Position numbers and translations under genes: made by a program
Notes under the pieces: generated by a model
The model's input: the letters and a program-made list of their open reading frames with translations, nothing else
Database searches by the model: none
What the model was told of the DNA's origin: nothing
In this document: positions 10,582 to 23,519 of the stretch, one piece after another
Layout: each line of letters opens with the position of its first letter
How positions within the stretch are numbered: position 1 is the stretch's first letter
DNA from: Jackrogersella multiformis
Taxonomy: Eukaryota > Ascomycota > Sordariomycetes > Xylariales > Hypoxylaceae
Direction: 5' to 3'
DNA: 64,000 nucleotides
Assembly: GCA_902806575.1 (NCBI GenBank)
Contig: CADCXD010000009.1
Location: 62,001 to 126,000 of the forward strand

Positions 10582-12730
10582 GAGACTTTTATGTTGTCTG
10601 ATCTCGGGAGGATAATAATCCAATATGACGAAATAGTAGCCCCCTCATGACCATGATAGGTAACAGCATAACGCAGATGTGTGGATAGAGCAGGGTCGAT
10701 GAATAAATAGCTCGTCGATAAGTGGCCATCTATGATTGCTATATAGCTGCATAGCTGCATAGTAGACAAGAGAGAGGTCGGACAGGAGGAGGAGGAGGAG
10801 GACTCGGGAGATCCGTCCTCGCCCCTGGCAATCCAAGACCAGATCAGGTCTTTGCTTTCTCCTTATCCTATCGGGTTGCCCAATTAGATGATGCCGAGCG
10901 CTTGTAGATACCCAACGCGGGGCAGGATCGACAAATAGGATTGTCGCATATGCGAACGATGTGTCGTTCACAGATTGTATTCGATGAAGATAGCCGTAAA
11001 AGAAAATTGGGCAGACGAAGTACGACGAAGTAAGGAAGGAAGCTGTCTACAATGACTCTACTCTGCACCCGCTGAGATGCAGAGGCAGAGAGGTAGCATG
11101 ATATTAACTATAATATATAAAATGGTATATAGAAGAAATTGGGTGGTAAAAGTAGTAACTCGACGATGCTTGAGAGCCCAATGGGTTATAGGTTTACCGA
11201 GGATCTCTTATGCCTGAATACGATGAAGCCACAATTGGTGTAGCGACTTGTGTTGCTGCTAGTTGAGGTCATACAACTTTGGAGACTGATTTGGGACAAT
11301 GAGGGCAATGACCCAGCTCTTGTCCTACGGGAGTGGCTGCAATTAACTGCAATTAAATGCTTGGCGCATGATTCTAGTGTCGTTACCTACCTAGGTAGGT
11401 ACGCAATTCTTATACATGGATCGACCTCGTGGTAGGTATAAGTGGTGGATATGGGATGGATTAAAGAGGTGGCGAATAAAAAGATGGTGAATAAAAGATG
11501 GTTACGATTAAGGTCACGATTAAGGTCATGGAGTTTTAGGAAATCGATTATCGATTATCGATTAGCCAGTGCTAGTATCGATTATCGAGTTTAGTAATGG
11601 ATACTGGATACTGGATACCGGATACGCAAATATGACATGGGTTACTACACACCTAAGTGCCTATCTAGGAGGCACTGAAGCATCAAATAGATCCATGGAT
11701 CGGTACCTTATCTTATCAAACCCCAAGATTATGTATCATCCTGCCGTTCTCATGTAATCCGTATGTACCTAGGTGCCTTATAAGGTAGGTACCTATGCAC
11801 ATATTATATCATAACTCAAGATAACTCAAGTTTGCGTCTGCACATGGTCATACGGACGACGGATACCTATCAAACATCTAGATGTTTATATCGGCCCATC
11901 GCATTATTCTCTCATAGATCCTTCGTGTTCTATTTAGGTATTTAGGAACTTACCTGGGTAGGTGTGTGTGTATTTGATTTGATACCTATAGGTATAAGGC
12001 ATTTCTTATCACTCCTCAGTACTTAAGTAGATAGACATACCTAAGGTTAAGTAATTAAGAATTAACGATATTTAAGTATCGGGAGGATATCCATTTATTA
12101 TAAACATCCATGTATGATCATCCCTTTAATCCGTATTTCTTCGTGTACCTACTGCCTAGGTACATACCTACCTACCTACACTACCTTACCTAGGTAGGTA
12201 GTCTGGGTAGTAGATGCACGTTGACCTAAAGACCGAGAGGCGCGACTTCCGGTAGCAACCACCCGGGCATTTCTCCATATGACGTTGCTAATCCAAGATT
12301 TTGCGACAAGACAAAAAAATTTAATAGAGCAAGATAAAAAAAAAAACAACCAACCTACATTTTGCTACTATATTTTTACTAACTCGTACGAGTCTAGCAG
12401 CAATACAACATCCATCCTAATAATAAATCCAGACCCAGACCTAGCGTGAAGAAGAGAAAAAGGAAATCCCCTGTCCCTTCGCTTTCTCTTCTCCCTCCCT
12501 CGTCGATCGTGCATAGCAATTGTTATGCCTTCATAATTCCCAATTCCCTTTTTTTCTATCCACGCATAGCTTAGATCGGATTTCTTCCCTCTTAAGAATC
12601 ACGCCAACGAGATCTCTATTAAATCGGATATCGATAAACCACCTAGTAGGGAGGCAAGGGAAAACATAAAGGGATAACAAGAGCAAGGTCCGAATTCATC
12701 ATATATTATTGTATATTTGCGTATTGTAAC

Positions 12731-12792
12731 GTATCGATTGCATCGCATAGCATCGCATCGCATCGCATCGTATAACATCGCATCGCATTGTT
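12731..12792. repeat. GCATC pentanucleotide microsatellite
   Basis: Roughly ten imperfect copies of GCATC (CATCG in register), interrupted by TATAACATC. It lies in the leader or promoter region upstream of the SRPK gene. Confidence 0.8.
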
Positions 12793-13132
12793 TTGCATTC
12801 TTCAAATCTCCCTACTTCATAGTTCTTACTTCCTCTTCTATCTGCGAATGCGACCGCGCCGCCGCGTCCATCGTCACCATAACTTCGACCTGGTGTAATG
12901 CCAACCATACATATTTTCGCCGTGCAACAAGATTCGCATTTCCCTTCCTCAACCAAGCTAATTCCCATCCGAAGGCGCACCTAGCCGTATCCTAATTCCA
13001 AGCCGAAAACTCTGTGTTGTCCGGACACTACCAGACCTACAAAGTCTACCAAGTCTACCTAAGTCGGGACTACGACGAAGCGTGCCTTAGTTTGCGACTG
13101 TGCGCTGCTTAATATCCTTTCTACCCGAAACA

Positions 13133-16100
13133 ATGAACGGCGCGAAGAACGCGACAGACTCGTCTGTTGTATCCAGTGTCACGGAAGGCCATACATCTCC
13201 TACCACCACAAACCCGTTAATGACGGGCGCGAACGGTAACGGTACAAACTTGTCATCAACAACAACAACAACGACAGCAGCAGCAGCAGCAACGACAACA
13301 AACCTCGCCAGCCCGACGCTATTAAACAAAAAGAGGAAAAAGGACGGGCTGAAACCTATCATCACCACAGAGGGACCAGCGCCAGGGTAAGATTATCTCG
13401 TTTTCGTATTTGGTGCTAATTATTGTTATCTTGTTATTGTTGTTCGCTTTGTTCTTCCCCATCGAGTTTTCTTGATTTGTCTTGATTTTGTTTCTTCTGT
13501 TGGCCTATTGCCCCCCTACATCCTGCATATGCACACCACACTCGCAGCGCACAATTCATTGCTGGGTTGCACTGGGTCTTTGGACGCGAATATATGTAGG
13601 TACTTGACATATTGCAGCCAGCGCAAGAAAAGCAAAGCAGAGCAGAGCAAGCAAAGCAAAGCAGAGCAAAGCAAAAGAAAGCAGTAAGCCAAGGAAGCAA
13701 GCAAGCAAGCATTCGAGATATCTAGGAGATGCCTAACATATGGACCCATAAGAGAGCGATGGCGGCAAGACCAGGACAACCCAGGCCAGGCCAATTCGAA
13801 ACCGAACCAAACTAATACCAATACCGGATGGAGGCGGAGGTGATGAGGCCATTCATCACCAGGCTTCCACTGAGGCTGTGTTACATATCTGGTGTTGCGC
13901 CCTCTATCTCCTTCATCTTCTCTCTTCTATCGTGGTCATATGCTACCTGGATCCCGCATTGGTACATATTGGCAGATATTGGCCTATCTGCAAAAGATAC
14001 ATACGATCCATTACATCTCAAATCTCACGAGGTGTTGTGTCGTATTGAGTACCCAGGTAGTGGCAGTGGGCTTATGGCTTATATGGATGGCTTATGGGCT
14101 TACCTACCTAGGGGGGCATATGATAAATACCTACCTGTACTATCTAAAGAGCTTCTGGGGGTATCATCTGCCTCTAGCGGGGCTGAGCCGAGCCGACAGT
14201 CAGTCTGAAGTTGTACCATCCACTCAGTTTGAACCCCTCTGCACCCCCCGGAACACCCCCTGACTCTCCCCTGAAAAGGGCCAAGCGCTACAACCAACTG
14301 CGGAGCGTTGTTGATAGAGGGGTTGGATGGGGGGGGGGGGAGGAGGGGAGAGGGAGAGGGGAGATGGGGGAGATAGAGAGAAAGAAGACACCTTTGGACC
14401 TTGGACTTCTTTTGGACTGGCTTTCCCTGTACGGCCCTGGCTCTGGCTTCTGGCTTCTGGCTTTGAATTATGGACCTCTCCTGCCCTGTCAAGATCGGGG
14501 ACTCGACCGAAAAAAGAGAGAAAGAAAGCTCTGACTGCTCAACGTGCGTGCCCACAGCCCACCAGCCCACTACACACAGGTGTTTCTAGCGCTCTAGTGC
14601 TCTGGTACTCTGGTACTCTGGACACCTTTTAGCGCCCACAGCTTCTTTTTTTCTTTCTTTTTTTCTTCCTCCCTCACCGTGCAGCAATCTTCTCTCCACG
14701 GCTCTCCACCACCACTACACGCCCGGCCTTTTTACCTTACACTACCTACCTCCTAGCCTACATACATCCATATACACGCACATATACACATACATACCTC
14801 TCTACCTTCAACCTACAACCTGCTACATACAAGAAGTCGAAACTAAACTCGACTGGGGGGACTGACTGGAACCACGAAGGGAGAGAGGAAGAGAGAGGGT
14901 TAATAATTATCATTACCCTGCCTTTCGTAGCAGCAAGCAAGCAAAGCAAGCAAGCGCACCAGTCTCGACAGTATTCACTCCCCTATTTTTTTTATTTTTA
15001 TATATTCTATTCCATCTTTACTAAACCTTTACCCTTGACCTTAGGGTTGAGTGGGAGTCGAGTAGAGTTGTATCGTATCGCGTTGTGTTGCGTATTGTGT
15101 GCTGCGATTTATCGCTCACTCGATTTCGGTTTCATTTCCCAATTACTGTTACTCTTTTACTCTTTGACACTTCACTCTTCACTCTTTCAACTCACCTGAA
15201 TTCTCATTTGTTCTCGATTTCTGGTGGTCGCCTTGTTTCCTGTCTCCCGTCTCCTGTCGCCGCCCTTCATTTTTTGAGTATTCGCTTATCCCGCACTCAT
15301 TTGCCCACCTGTCCGTCCTCCCATTCGTTCCCATTTGTTTCCTTGGCATCCCTCTCGTATGCTTCCTCAAGCGCACCTGGGGAATACAGCTACATCCGCA
15401 CCAAGGCTTTTCTCTCTCTCTCGCGCTGCTACTACTGGTATTCATTCATCCTTACTCCTGATTGCCTACCACTCTCCTTTGATCGACAGCGGCGCGCAAC
15501 ACACCGGACATTATGGCTACCATGAAGAAAAGGTTACTACTCACCATCTACTAATAAATTCTGACTTGGGATACACCCCGCGGTTCTCCCTCTCTATTGA
15601 CACCCCACCGCCACCATCTTGAAAGAAATAAAATAAAAAGGGAAATCCATAAAAAAAATCAAAGAAGAAAATAATAATATGACGACTTAGCCTACCTTCT
15701 CTGGGCAAAGTGGGCAAAGTGGGCAAGGCATCTTGATGGGTTCTCCCAAGTCTGCCTCTCTCTCATTGGCAATCCTGATTTCGGACCGCCAGAGGGTATC
15801 ACGCAGCCAGTCAGGGCCACGATCCTGCAACCCGCAATCCGCAACCCGCCACAATACTTACTCATCTCGCTCTTCAGCTTTGCTTTGCTTTGCTCCGCTT
15901 CGCTTCGCTTGGTTGCTTGCTCGCCTTTGCGCTGGTCACAATTAATTATTTGCCTCTGCTTCACGCCTCATATCTAAAAGTCGCGCCGTTGCCGTTGCCG
16001 TTGCCGTACCCGCTTCTGTATATGTATACCTAATTCTTGCTGGATATGCTTGCTGACATTCATTTCTTCCGCACAGACCGCCGCACCTATCAGGCAACAT

Positions 16101-18187
16101 GAATCAACATTCCCCCACGTCGTCATCCGGTCCAGAGGATGCCGCCGAGAATACGGCCGACGAAGAAGATTCCGAAGATTATTGCAAAGGAGGATACCAC
16201 CCTGTTCAGATCGGGGAGAAGTTCAAGGATGGGAAATATACGGTTGTGCGAAAACTAGGATGGGGTCACTTCTCCACTGTCTGGCTATCGCGAGACAATA
16301 CGAACGGTAAGCACGTCGCCTTGAAGGTCGTGCGATCCGCCAGCCACTACACCGAGACCGCCATCGACGAGATTAAGCTGCTCCAGAGAATCGTCCAAGC
16401 GAACCCCAACCACCCGGGCCGGAAATATGTCGTCAGCCTCCTCGACTCGTTCGAACACAAGGGTCCGAATGGGATGCACGTATGCATGGTATTCGAGGTT
16501 CTCGGGGAGAATCTCTTAGGGTTGATCAAGAAGTGGCAGCATAGGGGCATACCTCGAGATCTTGTCATACAGATCACGAAACAAGTATTGATGGGCTTAG
16601 ACTACCTCCACAGAGAATGCGGCATCATCCACACAGATCTCAAGCCGGAAAACGTCTTGATAGAGATCGGCGACGTCGAACAGGTAGTCAAGAAGGTGGT
16701 GAAAAACGAGAACTCGGACAAGGAGAACAATAGGAACGGGCGACGACGAAGACGAACCCTGATCACCGGCAGTCAACCATTGCCTTCGCCCCTGAATGCT
16801 AACTTCAATCGCGATAACCTATTCCCATCACCCAAATCACACAGCAGCCTCAACGCTATGTTACACGATGGTATGTACCTACATAAGACTCGATCCTCCG
16901 CATCCTCTAGGCGTATTGGTGTGGTACCACTGGAGCTACTAGAGCGACTAGCACTGCTAGCACTGCTCTCTCACGCCTCATCACGACGGGGTCAATATTC
17001 ACACACCCCGTCGGAGCCATAAGCCCCGCCCCCACATTCACATGCCTGCCCTGGTGTCCCTTCTCGTCGATCATATGTTGGTACATGATGCTAATAAGTT
17101 TTTGTATTATAGCAGCGGCGACACCGAGCTCCTCTACAGGCGAAAAGCAGGGGCAGAGAGAAAAGACAGCGTAGGTCTTAGCCCATAATCCGTCGACGCT
17201 GGTGATATGTTCAGTCGCTAACTTAAGTCGCTTGACAGAGATCTCCTCACTAAGGAGGTGTCTGGGATCTCGCTGGATAAGTCTACCACCGGCGGCACGG
17301 CATCGACTGGCGATAAGAGGAAGAGGAAGCGCAGAGGTCCAATCATCAATGTCAAGATTGCGGATTTGGGAAATGCCTGCTGGGTTTCTCATCACTTCAC
17401 AAACGACATTCAGACGAGGCAATATCGATCGCCTGAAGTTATCTTAGGTGCGAAATGGGGCGCAAGCACCGACGTGTGGAGTATGGCGGCGATGGTATGT
17501 TACCCCTTTCCCCTGACCTAACTATCGCTCCCACCATCCAATACACTGCTGCCGCATAAAACCAGAAGCTGACGAGAGATGGTTAAATAGGTATTTGAAC
17601 TAATCACCGGCGACTACCTTTTCGATCCTCAATCCGGGACTAAGTATGGCAAGGATGACGACCACATCGCACAGATCATCGAGCTCTTGGGCCCCTTCCC
17701 TAAAGACCTTTGGAAGACAGGCCGGTGGTCCCAGGAGATCTTTAACAAGAGAGGGGAATTGCGCAACATTCACCGCCTTCGACATTGGGCATTACCTGAC
17801 GTCCTTCGCGAGAAATACCACTTCAAGGATTACAAAGACATGCCTCCGAAGGAACGGGAAGAGAAGGAAAAGGCTTGGAGGGACCGAGCCGAGGCCAAAG
17901 CCCGAGCTAAGATGGAAGCAAGAAAAAACGGCGAGGATGAGGATGCTGTTGAAGATATGTTTCCCGACGACGAGCCGACCCCCGAGTACCAGCCTACAGA
18001 AGTGTCCGACTTCTTGCTGCCGATGCTAGAGCTGTTGCCCGAAAAGCGCGCCAACGCGGGTGGCATGGCAAACCACCCATGGTTGAACGATACCCCGGGC
18101 ATGGAAGATATAAAGCTGGAAGGACTCGTACCTGGCAGCCGGGGTGAGGGAATCGAAGGTTGGGCTTGCGAGGTGAAGAAACGATAG
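13133..18187 (+). CDS. SKY1: SR-protein kinase (SRPK/Sky1/Dsk1 family)
   Basis: A serine/threonine kinase that phosphorylates SR-type splicing factors. Proposed exons are 13133-13386, 16077-16870, 17113-17170, 17239-17494 and 17591-18187 (652 aa), all phases matching. The kinase core is certain: G-loop GWGHFSTVWL, Lys in HVALKVV, catalytic loop HTDLKPENV, DLG instead of DFG in IADLGNACW, then QYRSPEVILG and DVWSMAAM. A spacer insert splits the lobes, as in SRPKs. C-terminal MLELLPEKRANAGGMANHPW is family-typical. The upstream exon encodes a low-complexity Thr/Ala tract and a basic KKRKKDGLKPIITTEG segment. It joins the kinase exon in frame across a 2690-bp intron. If that exon is separate, the kinase starts at ATG 16099 (560 aa). 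Confidence 0.85.
13626..13710 (+). repeat. AGCAAAGC-type pentamer repeat near the 5' end of the long intron
   Basis: Imperfect GCAAA and GCAGA pentamers followed by GCAA tetramers. The block is complementary to the GCTTT repeat at 15876-15930, so the two could pair across 2.2 kb of the intron. Confidence 0.75.
15876..15930 (+). repeat. GCTTT/GCTTC pentamer repeat near the 3' end of the long intron
   Basis: GCTTT copies passing into GCTTC copies and then GCTTG. It is the approximate reverse complement of the block at 13626-13710 and lies about 150 bp before the acceptor at 16076. Confidence 0.75.
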
Positions 18188-19630
18188 GAGTCTTCGTACG
18201 TGTCTCTAGCTGGCGGTTGGCGATGGTAATAATGATTGTCCTCGAGGTTTAAAGCTGCTACGAAGATAGTGCAGTTGAGCCGTTGGAGAAGACGAGAGCG
18301 TGATCGGTCCTTCTTTACTGCTGACGAAAGAGGAAGAAAGAAAGAGAAAGAAGAATCTACAATAGAACGGGCTTTCGATCAATGATTTACGATTCCAATC
18401 GCTAGGGGCTAAAGAGAGCGAGAATATGTGAAGAACGATGACGAGAACGACGACGAAAAATTCTAGGAGTAATGAATGGTGTTCATTCTAGTAGATTCCG
18501 GGCGTTTCCCTTTTCTTCTGTTTCTCTCTCATGTTTATCTTTATTTTTTATCATCTATCTTCTTTCACGAACGAGTTATCATGGCGCATAGGTATAGGTA
18601 ATGAGTATTAGGCAGTGGATAAATGAGGATAGGTGCCTATCTTATGTACCGATTCAATCTGCTAGCCCTGCCATCCAGTTCCATCTCTCTCCCCCCCTTT
18701 CCGCAACGTGATGAATGAGAGAGGCCGAAGTAGCTTGTTTTGGGTAGGACTACGACTATATTCTCTTTTCTATAACCTATTTGAACCCATATCAGGGGTG
18801 CCTATGAGCTAGGCATAAAAAAAGCTCCAAAGCTAAGTAAAGTTGGTGCCTCTATGGCGTCTTTCGCGTATACGTAAATCTCGGCTGGATTTTGCTGATT
18901 ACGACAGCGCGCCTCGGGTTTTTTTCGTTTCTATGTATTAGGTAGCTGTCTAGCCATTTTAGGTGGGTATATGATGGACGGGGAAATAGTTGGTAGGTAT
19001 AAGGTACGTGATCAACAGGTTGGTACATAGATTACTCGAGTCGTTTAGCATAACGCGGGGGTTAAAAATTATCTACCATGTGTAGATCGAGCGACATGTT
19101 GGACTAGGCACAATACGACAGGTGACATGGAAGGCAGCAATTTGGAGCAGTGGATAGATTCGTAGGTATAGCGTCATATAGATGGGGTCGAATACGCGTG
19201 CTAGAATAGCCGCAGCGAACTAACCTCTATATGAAATTGAAGTGCCTAGTAGACTACGGTAAGACGGGGCTAGCTACAGAAGGAGAAGTTGCATACGAAA
19301 TCGATAGTAGGTCTAGGTAGGGCAAGGAAGCACATCGTAGCATGACAATAACAACGGGTAAAAACAACTTAGTCGATTCATAAAGACCTCGAGTCCCACT
19401 GCAAGATAGTGTACAGTACCTACTACTTGATAGCCCTTAACCGTACCCTCCCTGGTACCCTATCGAATTAGCTACTAGTCATCAGGACGGAGCAAAATTA
19501 CTGCCTCGCTGCTTTGCGTCAAGGCCTTGCAAGCCCGAACTCCCAATGTATGTGATATATCATGAAGAATCATCTACCAAGCGTAGTCCTGATCGGATGT
19601 ACACCAGGAGGAGGGCATCTATTTGAGACC
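18188..19630. other. Intergenic region between convergent SRPK and IWS1 genes
   Basis: 1.4 kb of 3' UTR and spacer sequence between two genes that end towards each other. It is rich in G and A just after the kinase stop, otherwise unremarkable. I see no gene. Confidence 0.5.
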
Positions 19631-20981
19631 CTATCTCTTCTTCCCTCTCTGAGTCATCTTACGGAACGCTTCCATTCCACTAGAACCGATTGGCTTATGG
19701 TCTAGAACGCGAGTGGGATCGAAGGTACTGCGCGGCGCGATGGTGTAGGTCGAAGGCAGGCCGGTAACCCGCGCTCGACTAACTTCCCTCGTAGGGGCGA
19801 GCATGCGTGCCCGCTCTTCCTCGGCAAATGACTCAGTGGTGTTGCGTTGGTTCAGCGTCAGCTGGCTGCTCGTGGTAGACTGTCGGTACATCGCCGCTCT
19901 GTTTTGGCTTGGTTAGTAAGTTTTCTAGTATAAGGGCTGCGATAAGTAGGATATTAAACGTACTGGTAATCGAAATTTCTAGTCTCGATGTGCCGCTTTT
20001 TATAGTCGTCGCTACGATTCAAGATAGGTCTACTCCACTCGCCCAGTAGGCGTTCAGCCATACGCTTGATGCCGACCTCAGGTTTCTTGCTCTTGGTGTA
20101 GAATAGAACAACTTTGCCGATGCCGCTTGATCGTAGTGTCTCTTTCTCTATCGGGAGAGACGTCAGGGTTTGGAAGATGTCGCGCTGGATGTTATAGGCG
20201 GGGAGGGAGCCGTCATTGAGAGGCTCTAGGAAGAACTTGACATGCTGTAGGAAGTTGGTGTCCGGGTCGAGGACAGCTCCTCGGTTGTTGTCAAGACTGA
20301 GTATCGCCATGACCTCAGGGAGGAGCTTCAACTTGTGCAGGGCGGGCTGACCTGCCTCGCGTGCCTGATTGTCCGCTTGGCAGGCATTTTCCATGCGGAC
20401 TTTGAGGTCTGCGATACGCTCATCCAACTCATCTTCCAAGTCCTGTGTCGATAAATGTCAGCATCGAAGTATCACCACAAACTAGTCCATATATATATAG
20501 CACGTACTACTTCGTCTTTCTTCTTTCTTCTACCACCCTTTTGCTTCGGCACGTTTCTAGAAGCGCGTTCTATAGCTCGGCGCCGTCGCTCCTCGGGCGT
20601 CAGGTTCTCAACCTCGGGCTCCGACTCTTGCTCGGGGGCATCCGCTCCAGGAACCTTGCGTGCTCGCTTGGTGTGTAGAATCTCGCCATCTGCCCCGTCG
20701 TTGTCATTGTCGCGCGATCGCTTCTTGGCGCGTCGTCCTTCCTTGGGCTTCTTCGCAGCTGTGCCCTTTCGCTTTCCGGCCTTCAGTGTACGTGCCGCAA
20801 CATCGTCGATAATCTGGGGTTCAGGGCGTTTCTCATCAATGCGAGCAGTGTTAGGGTCGTAGTCGTCGAACTGATCCTCATCAATTTCGGACAGGGCGTC
20901 GGAATCATTGTCGGAATCGCCAGCATGGGCAAGGTCATCATCCTCGTGGAGGCTCGGAGCAGCCGAATCTGCATCCGACAT
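19631..20981 (-). CDS. IWS1: Transcription elongation factor IWS1/Spn1
   Basis: Nuclear elongation factor that binds Spt6 and RNA polymerase II during transcription and couples elongation with mRNA processing. Exons on the minus strand are 20981-20508, 20442-19964 and 19898-19631, with two 65-bp introns, giving 406 aa. The N-terminal third is acidic and disordered, followed by basic KR-rich stretches such as KQKGGRRKKKDE. From about residue 195 to 300 lies the conserved TFIIS N-terminal-like helical domain: KLKLLPEVMAILSLDNNRG, then FFLEPLNDGSLPAYNIQRDI, then SGIGKVVLFYTKS and RMAERLLGEWSRPI. The C-terminal tail has a GMEAFRKMTQRGKKR end typical of the family. It is divergent from BRL1 across 880 bp. 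The call is firm and the organisation ordinary. Confidence 0.93.
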
Positions 20982-21861
20982 TTTGTCTAGAGGAATATCA
21001 AGAGTCGCGGGGAAAAACTAGAAACGGAAAGACGGTACTAGGTGGGCTGAAAGGGGGACGATGCTGCGATGGTTCTTTTCGAGGCCTTCTACAATCAGGA
21101 CGCCTGCAGAAGGAACAGGAAAAAGATATAAACCAGCAGATATTTCCGCTAGGATTTCCCGTGGGAAGGTAAACTAGGTACCTAGGTAGATAAAAATGAG
21201 TAATATAAGGACCTTGTTGATCCTTTCATTTATGTGTGCAAAGGAAGAATTGGATGAAGCTGTCGAAGAAACTTTGAAAGTTGTAGAGAAGAGAAGAGAC
21301 AAAATATTTCGTAATTATTTAGTCGAAAGCTTTGTACCTACTACCTATTCAATATTGGAAGTAGCAGGTAGGTAGCAGGCTGAGTGAACTCTGGGAAGGG
21401 ACAGGGGAACGAGACTAGGGTATCAGTTTATATGGCTCGTGCACGCTCATCCATTGGAAGCGTGCAGGTGGAGATAGGTACGTGGGTACAGTACACTATT
21501 ACCTAAGCTCTAAACTGGTAAACAGCACATGTGGCTGACTGGGTAGGTACCTAGGTACGTACTTGACATAGATGAGTACCTAGGTAATGTTTGATGGGAC
21601 CCACTCGGCAAAGAACAGCCACGCTAATATTTGTTTACTCTGTCATTGTCACTGACGGTTGCCAACAGGAACTGCTAATTCTTATCAGCCTCAACCTAAA
21701 AAATACACACTTGAAATCTACCGGTAGCTGAGAAAGCTCACTGGAGATTTGTTCACCGCTCAATCTTTACTTTCTTTCTTTTCATCACTGATTGGCCCTT
21801 CTAACTAGAAGACTGCAGCGCTGTATATTTTGTGGTGGATATACTGCTCAATTGAGGCCGA
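20982..21861. promoter_or_regulatory. Divergent promoter region IWS1 / BRL1
   Basis: 880 bp between two divergent starts. It contains palindrome copies (about 21173-21189 and 21543-21590) and the short CT-rich stretch near 21765-21785 that probably marks the BRL1 leader. Confidence 0.5.
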
Positions 21862-23519
21862 ATGGCACGAACGTACGAGTCTCCCATGGACTGGGAATAC
21901 CAGAATCATGGTCCTGTAGATCCATCAAGCCCGTTTGTTCAATCTACAAAACGGCTACAAGCAAACAGTACAGCTTCCTTTTCTTTTTCTTCTTCTTCAC
22001 CTTCATCTTCTTCTCCGTCTCTATCTTTGTCTCCTACTGCTGCGCTCCGGCTCCATATGCGCAGAAGCATCACGAACAACCTACAGAAGACTAACATTGC
22101 GGGTGATCTAGATACCTTCGCCTCTTCGAGTTTTATTAGTACCAACAACAACAACTCTTCTTTCGGTCATAACCCATTTCAACGCACGCAAAGCTCTCCT
22201 TCTCCCTCCAAACCTCTACCAGCCATTCCACGACAATCATCTGTATTTTCTACATCTGCCTTTCAAAGGACAGCTACAGCACCACCGTTCCGAAACCCGG
22301 CCTTTACAACACCGAGAAAGACCTTCGAATTAGACGCGCTATCTGAGCTCTCGCCTGCTGAATCCAGTCCGGCCGTTACGGACGTCTCGGATTATCCCAA
22401 CACTCCCGAGAATGACAGCTCATATGACATCGCGCGCATGACCATCACGCCTTCCACCATGAACAAGAACAGATCGCTAGTATCTAAGAAGATGTCCGGC
22501 AAAGGCGAGATTGCCAAGACCATATTTCCCTCCCGAGACAAGGTGCGCAAGAGAAAGCGCTACAATGGCGATAGGGACATCAGTGGTTACCGCCTACCAT
22601 ATCTTCAGCAGGATGAATGCGATGAGTCGGATTACGAGTCGGACGAAAGCACATTCCAGCCGAATAAGCCTCACAAGGATCAGATGAACCGTAACGGGAA
22701 CAGCTGGTTTGGGAGTTTCCTAGCCACTGTCCAGCAACACCCATATGCGCCTAGTATCCTCGGCTACTGGTTGACCTTTGCGTTCAACCTCTTCTGTGTG
22801 TCAGCCTCGTGCTGGGTCGGTTGGGCCATAATCAACGGCTTGCGCCAAGATTTCTCTGCCGAGAGACAGGCACAGAGAGCCAATATAATCGCCGAAATCG
22901 ACAAGTGCGCAACCGACTATCGAGAGAATAGATGCCAGCCAATAGAGCGTCGGCTGCCAGCGATGTACGAGATATGCGAACAGTGGTACAGCTGCATGAA
23001 CAAGAATCCGGATTACGTCAAGCAGGTATCGAACAGTGCGAAGGAAATGGCCAAAATTCTGAATGACATTGTCGAGACCATGTCCTACAAGACTATTGTA
23101 AGTGAACTTAATTCAAATCAACACGGCCGAATAGATGATGCAGCTAGCTAATCTTAGACCAGGGTCTGATCATCCTTTTGTTCACCATCTTCATCTTTAG
23201 CGGGAGGTCTCTCTATAAGAGCGCAAACGCTTTTACGGATTTTCCTCAGTCGCACCCGTCAGCCCCTTTTCCATCTCATCATGCAGGCGACCAGCACATG
23301 AGACCCCCATCGCAGCAAGTATATTGGCAAGCAATACCTCAGACTCCGCGACGCCCGCATAGTCGACACATGCTAGCCAACGATGACACTCCAGATACGG
23401 ATGAGGCGCCTAGATTTCAGGCGCTACCGCCTCCGGATACACCATCGCGAAGGAGTCCGTCCAAAGGCGAGAGAGGCAGAAGTCCTACTAAGAGTAGAAG
23501 TCCTTCCAAACGATACTGA
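21862..23519 (+). CDS. BRL1: Brl1/Brr6-family nuclear envelope protein
   Basis: An integral protein of the nuclear envelope and ER that acts in nuclear pore complex assembly and membrane lipid homeostasis. Exons are 21862-23097 and 23163-23519, separated by a 65-bp intron in phase 0, giving 530 aa. The first 290 residues are Ser/Pro-rich and disordered, with a basic RKRKRYNGDRD patch. A first membrane segment lies at about 296-318 (LGYWLTFAFNLFCVSASCWV). The Brr6 lumenal domain follows with its paired cysteines: DKCATDYRENRCQ and YEICEQWYSCM. A second membrane segment opens exon 2 (GLIILLFTIFIFSG, about 413-427). The tail is Pro/Arg-rich with RSPSKGERGRSPTKSRSPSK repeats. The Cys pattern and twin membrane segments make the family call firm. 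Confidence 0.9.

Larger units (their letters stand above)
9803..13132. other. Long intergenic region with simple repeats
   Basis: A 3.3-kb stretch where I find no gene. It contains palindrome copies (about 10452-10475, 11382-11402, 11764-11795, 12161-12201), a 7-bp tandem array near 10534-10581, ATCGATT repeats near 11538-11592 and a GCATC array near 12731-12792. The last 800 bp are CT-rich and probably the SRPK promoter and leader. Confidence 0.5.
13387..16076 (+). other. Very long putative first intron of the SRPK gene
   Basis: 2690 bp between a GTAAGA donor and a GCACAG acceptor, about thirty times a normal intron here. It has no convincing gene. It contains CT-rich tracts (14640-14760 and 15120-15480) that resemble an internal promoter and 5' leader, a G run at 14328-14340, and purine- or pyrimidine-rich pentamer repeats near both ends. 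It may therefore be a true intron, or contain an alternative promoter for a shorter kinase isoform. Confidence 0.5.

Noticed and set aside
13434..14570. Several 90-156 codon ORFs inside the SRPK intron
   Set aside because: They read through simple repeats (GCAAA, G runs, CT tracts) on both strands and overlap each other, which is typical of low-complexity DNA.
15085..15525. 146-codon plus-strand ORF with many Leu/Ser residues
   Set aside because: It is the translation of a pyrimidine-rich leader, not a protein-like sequence.
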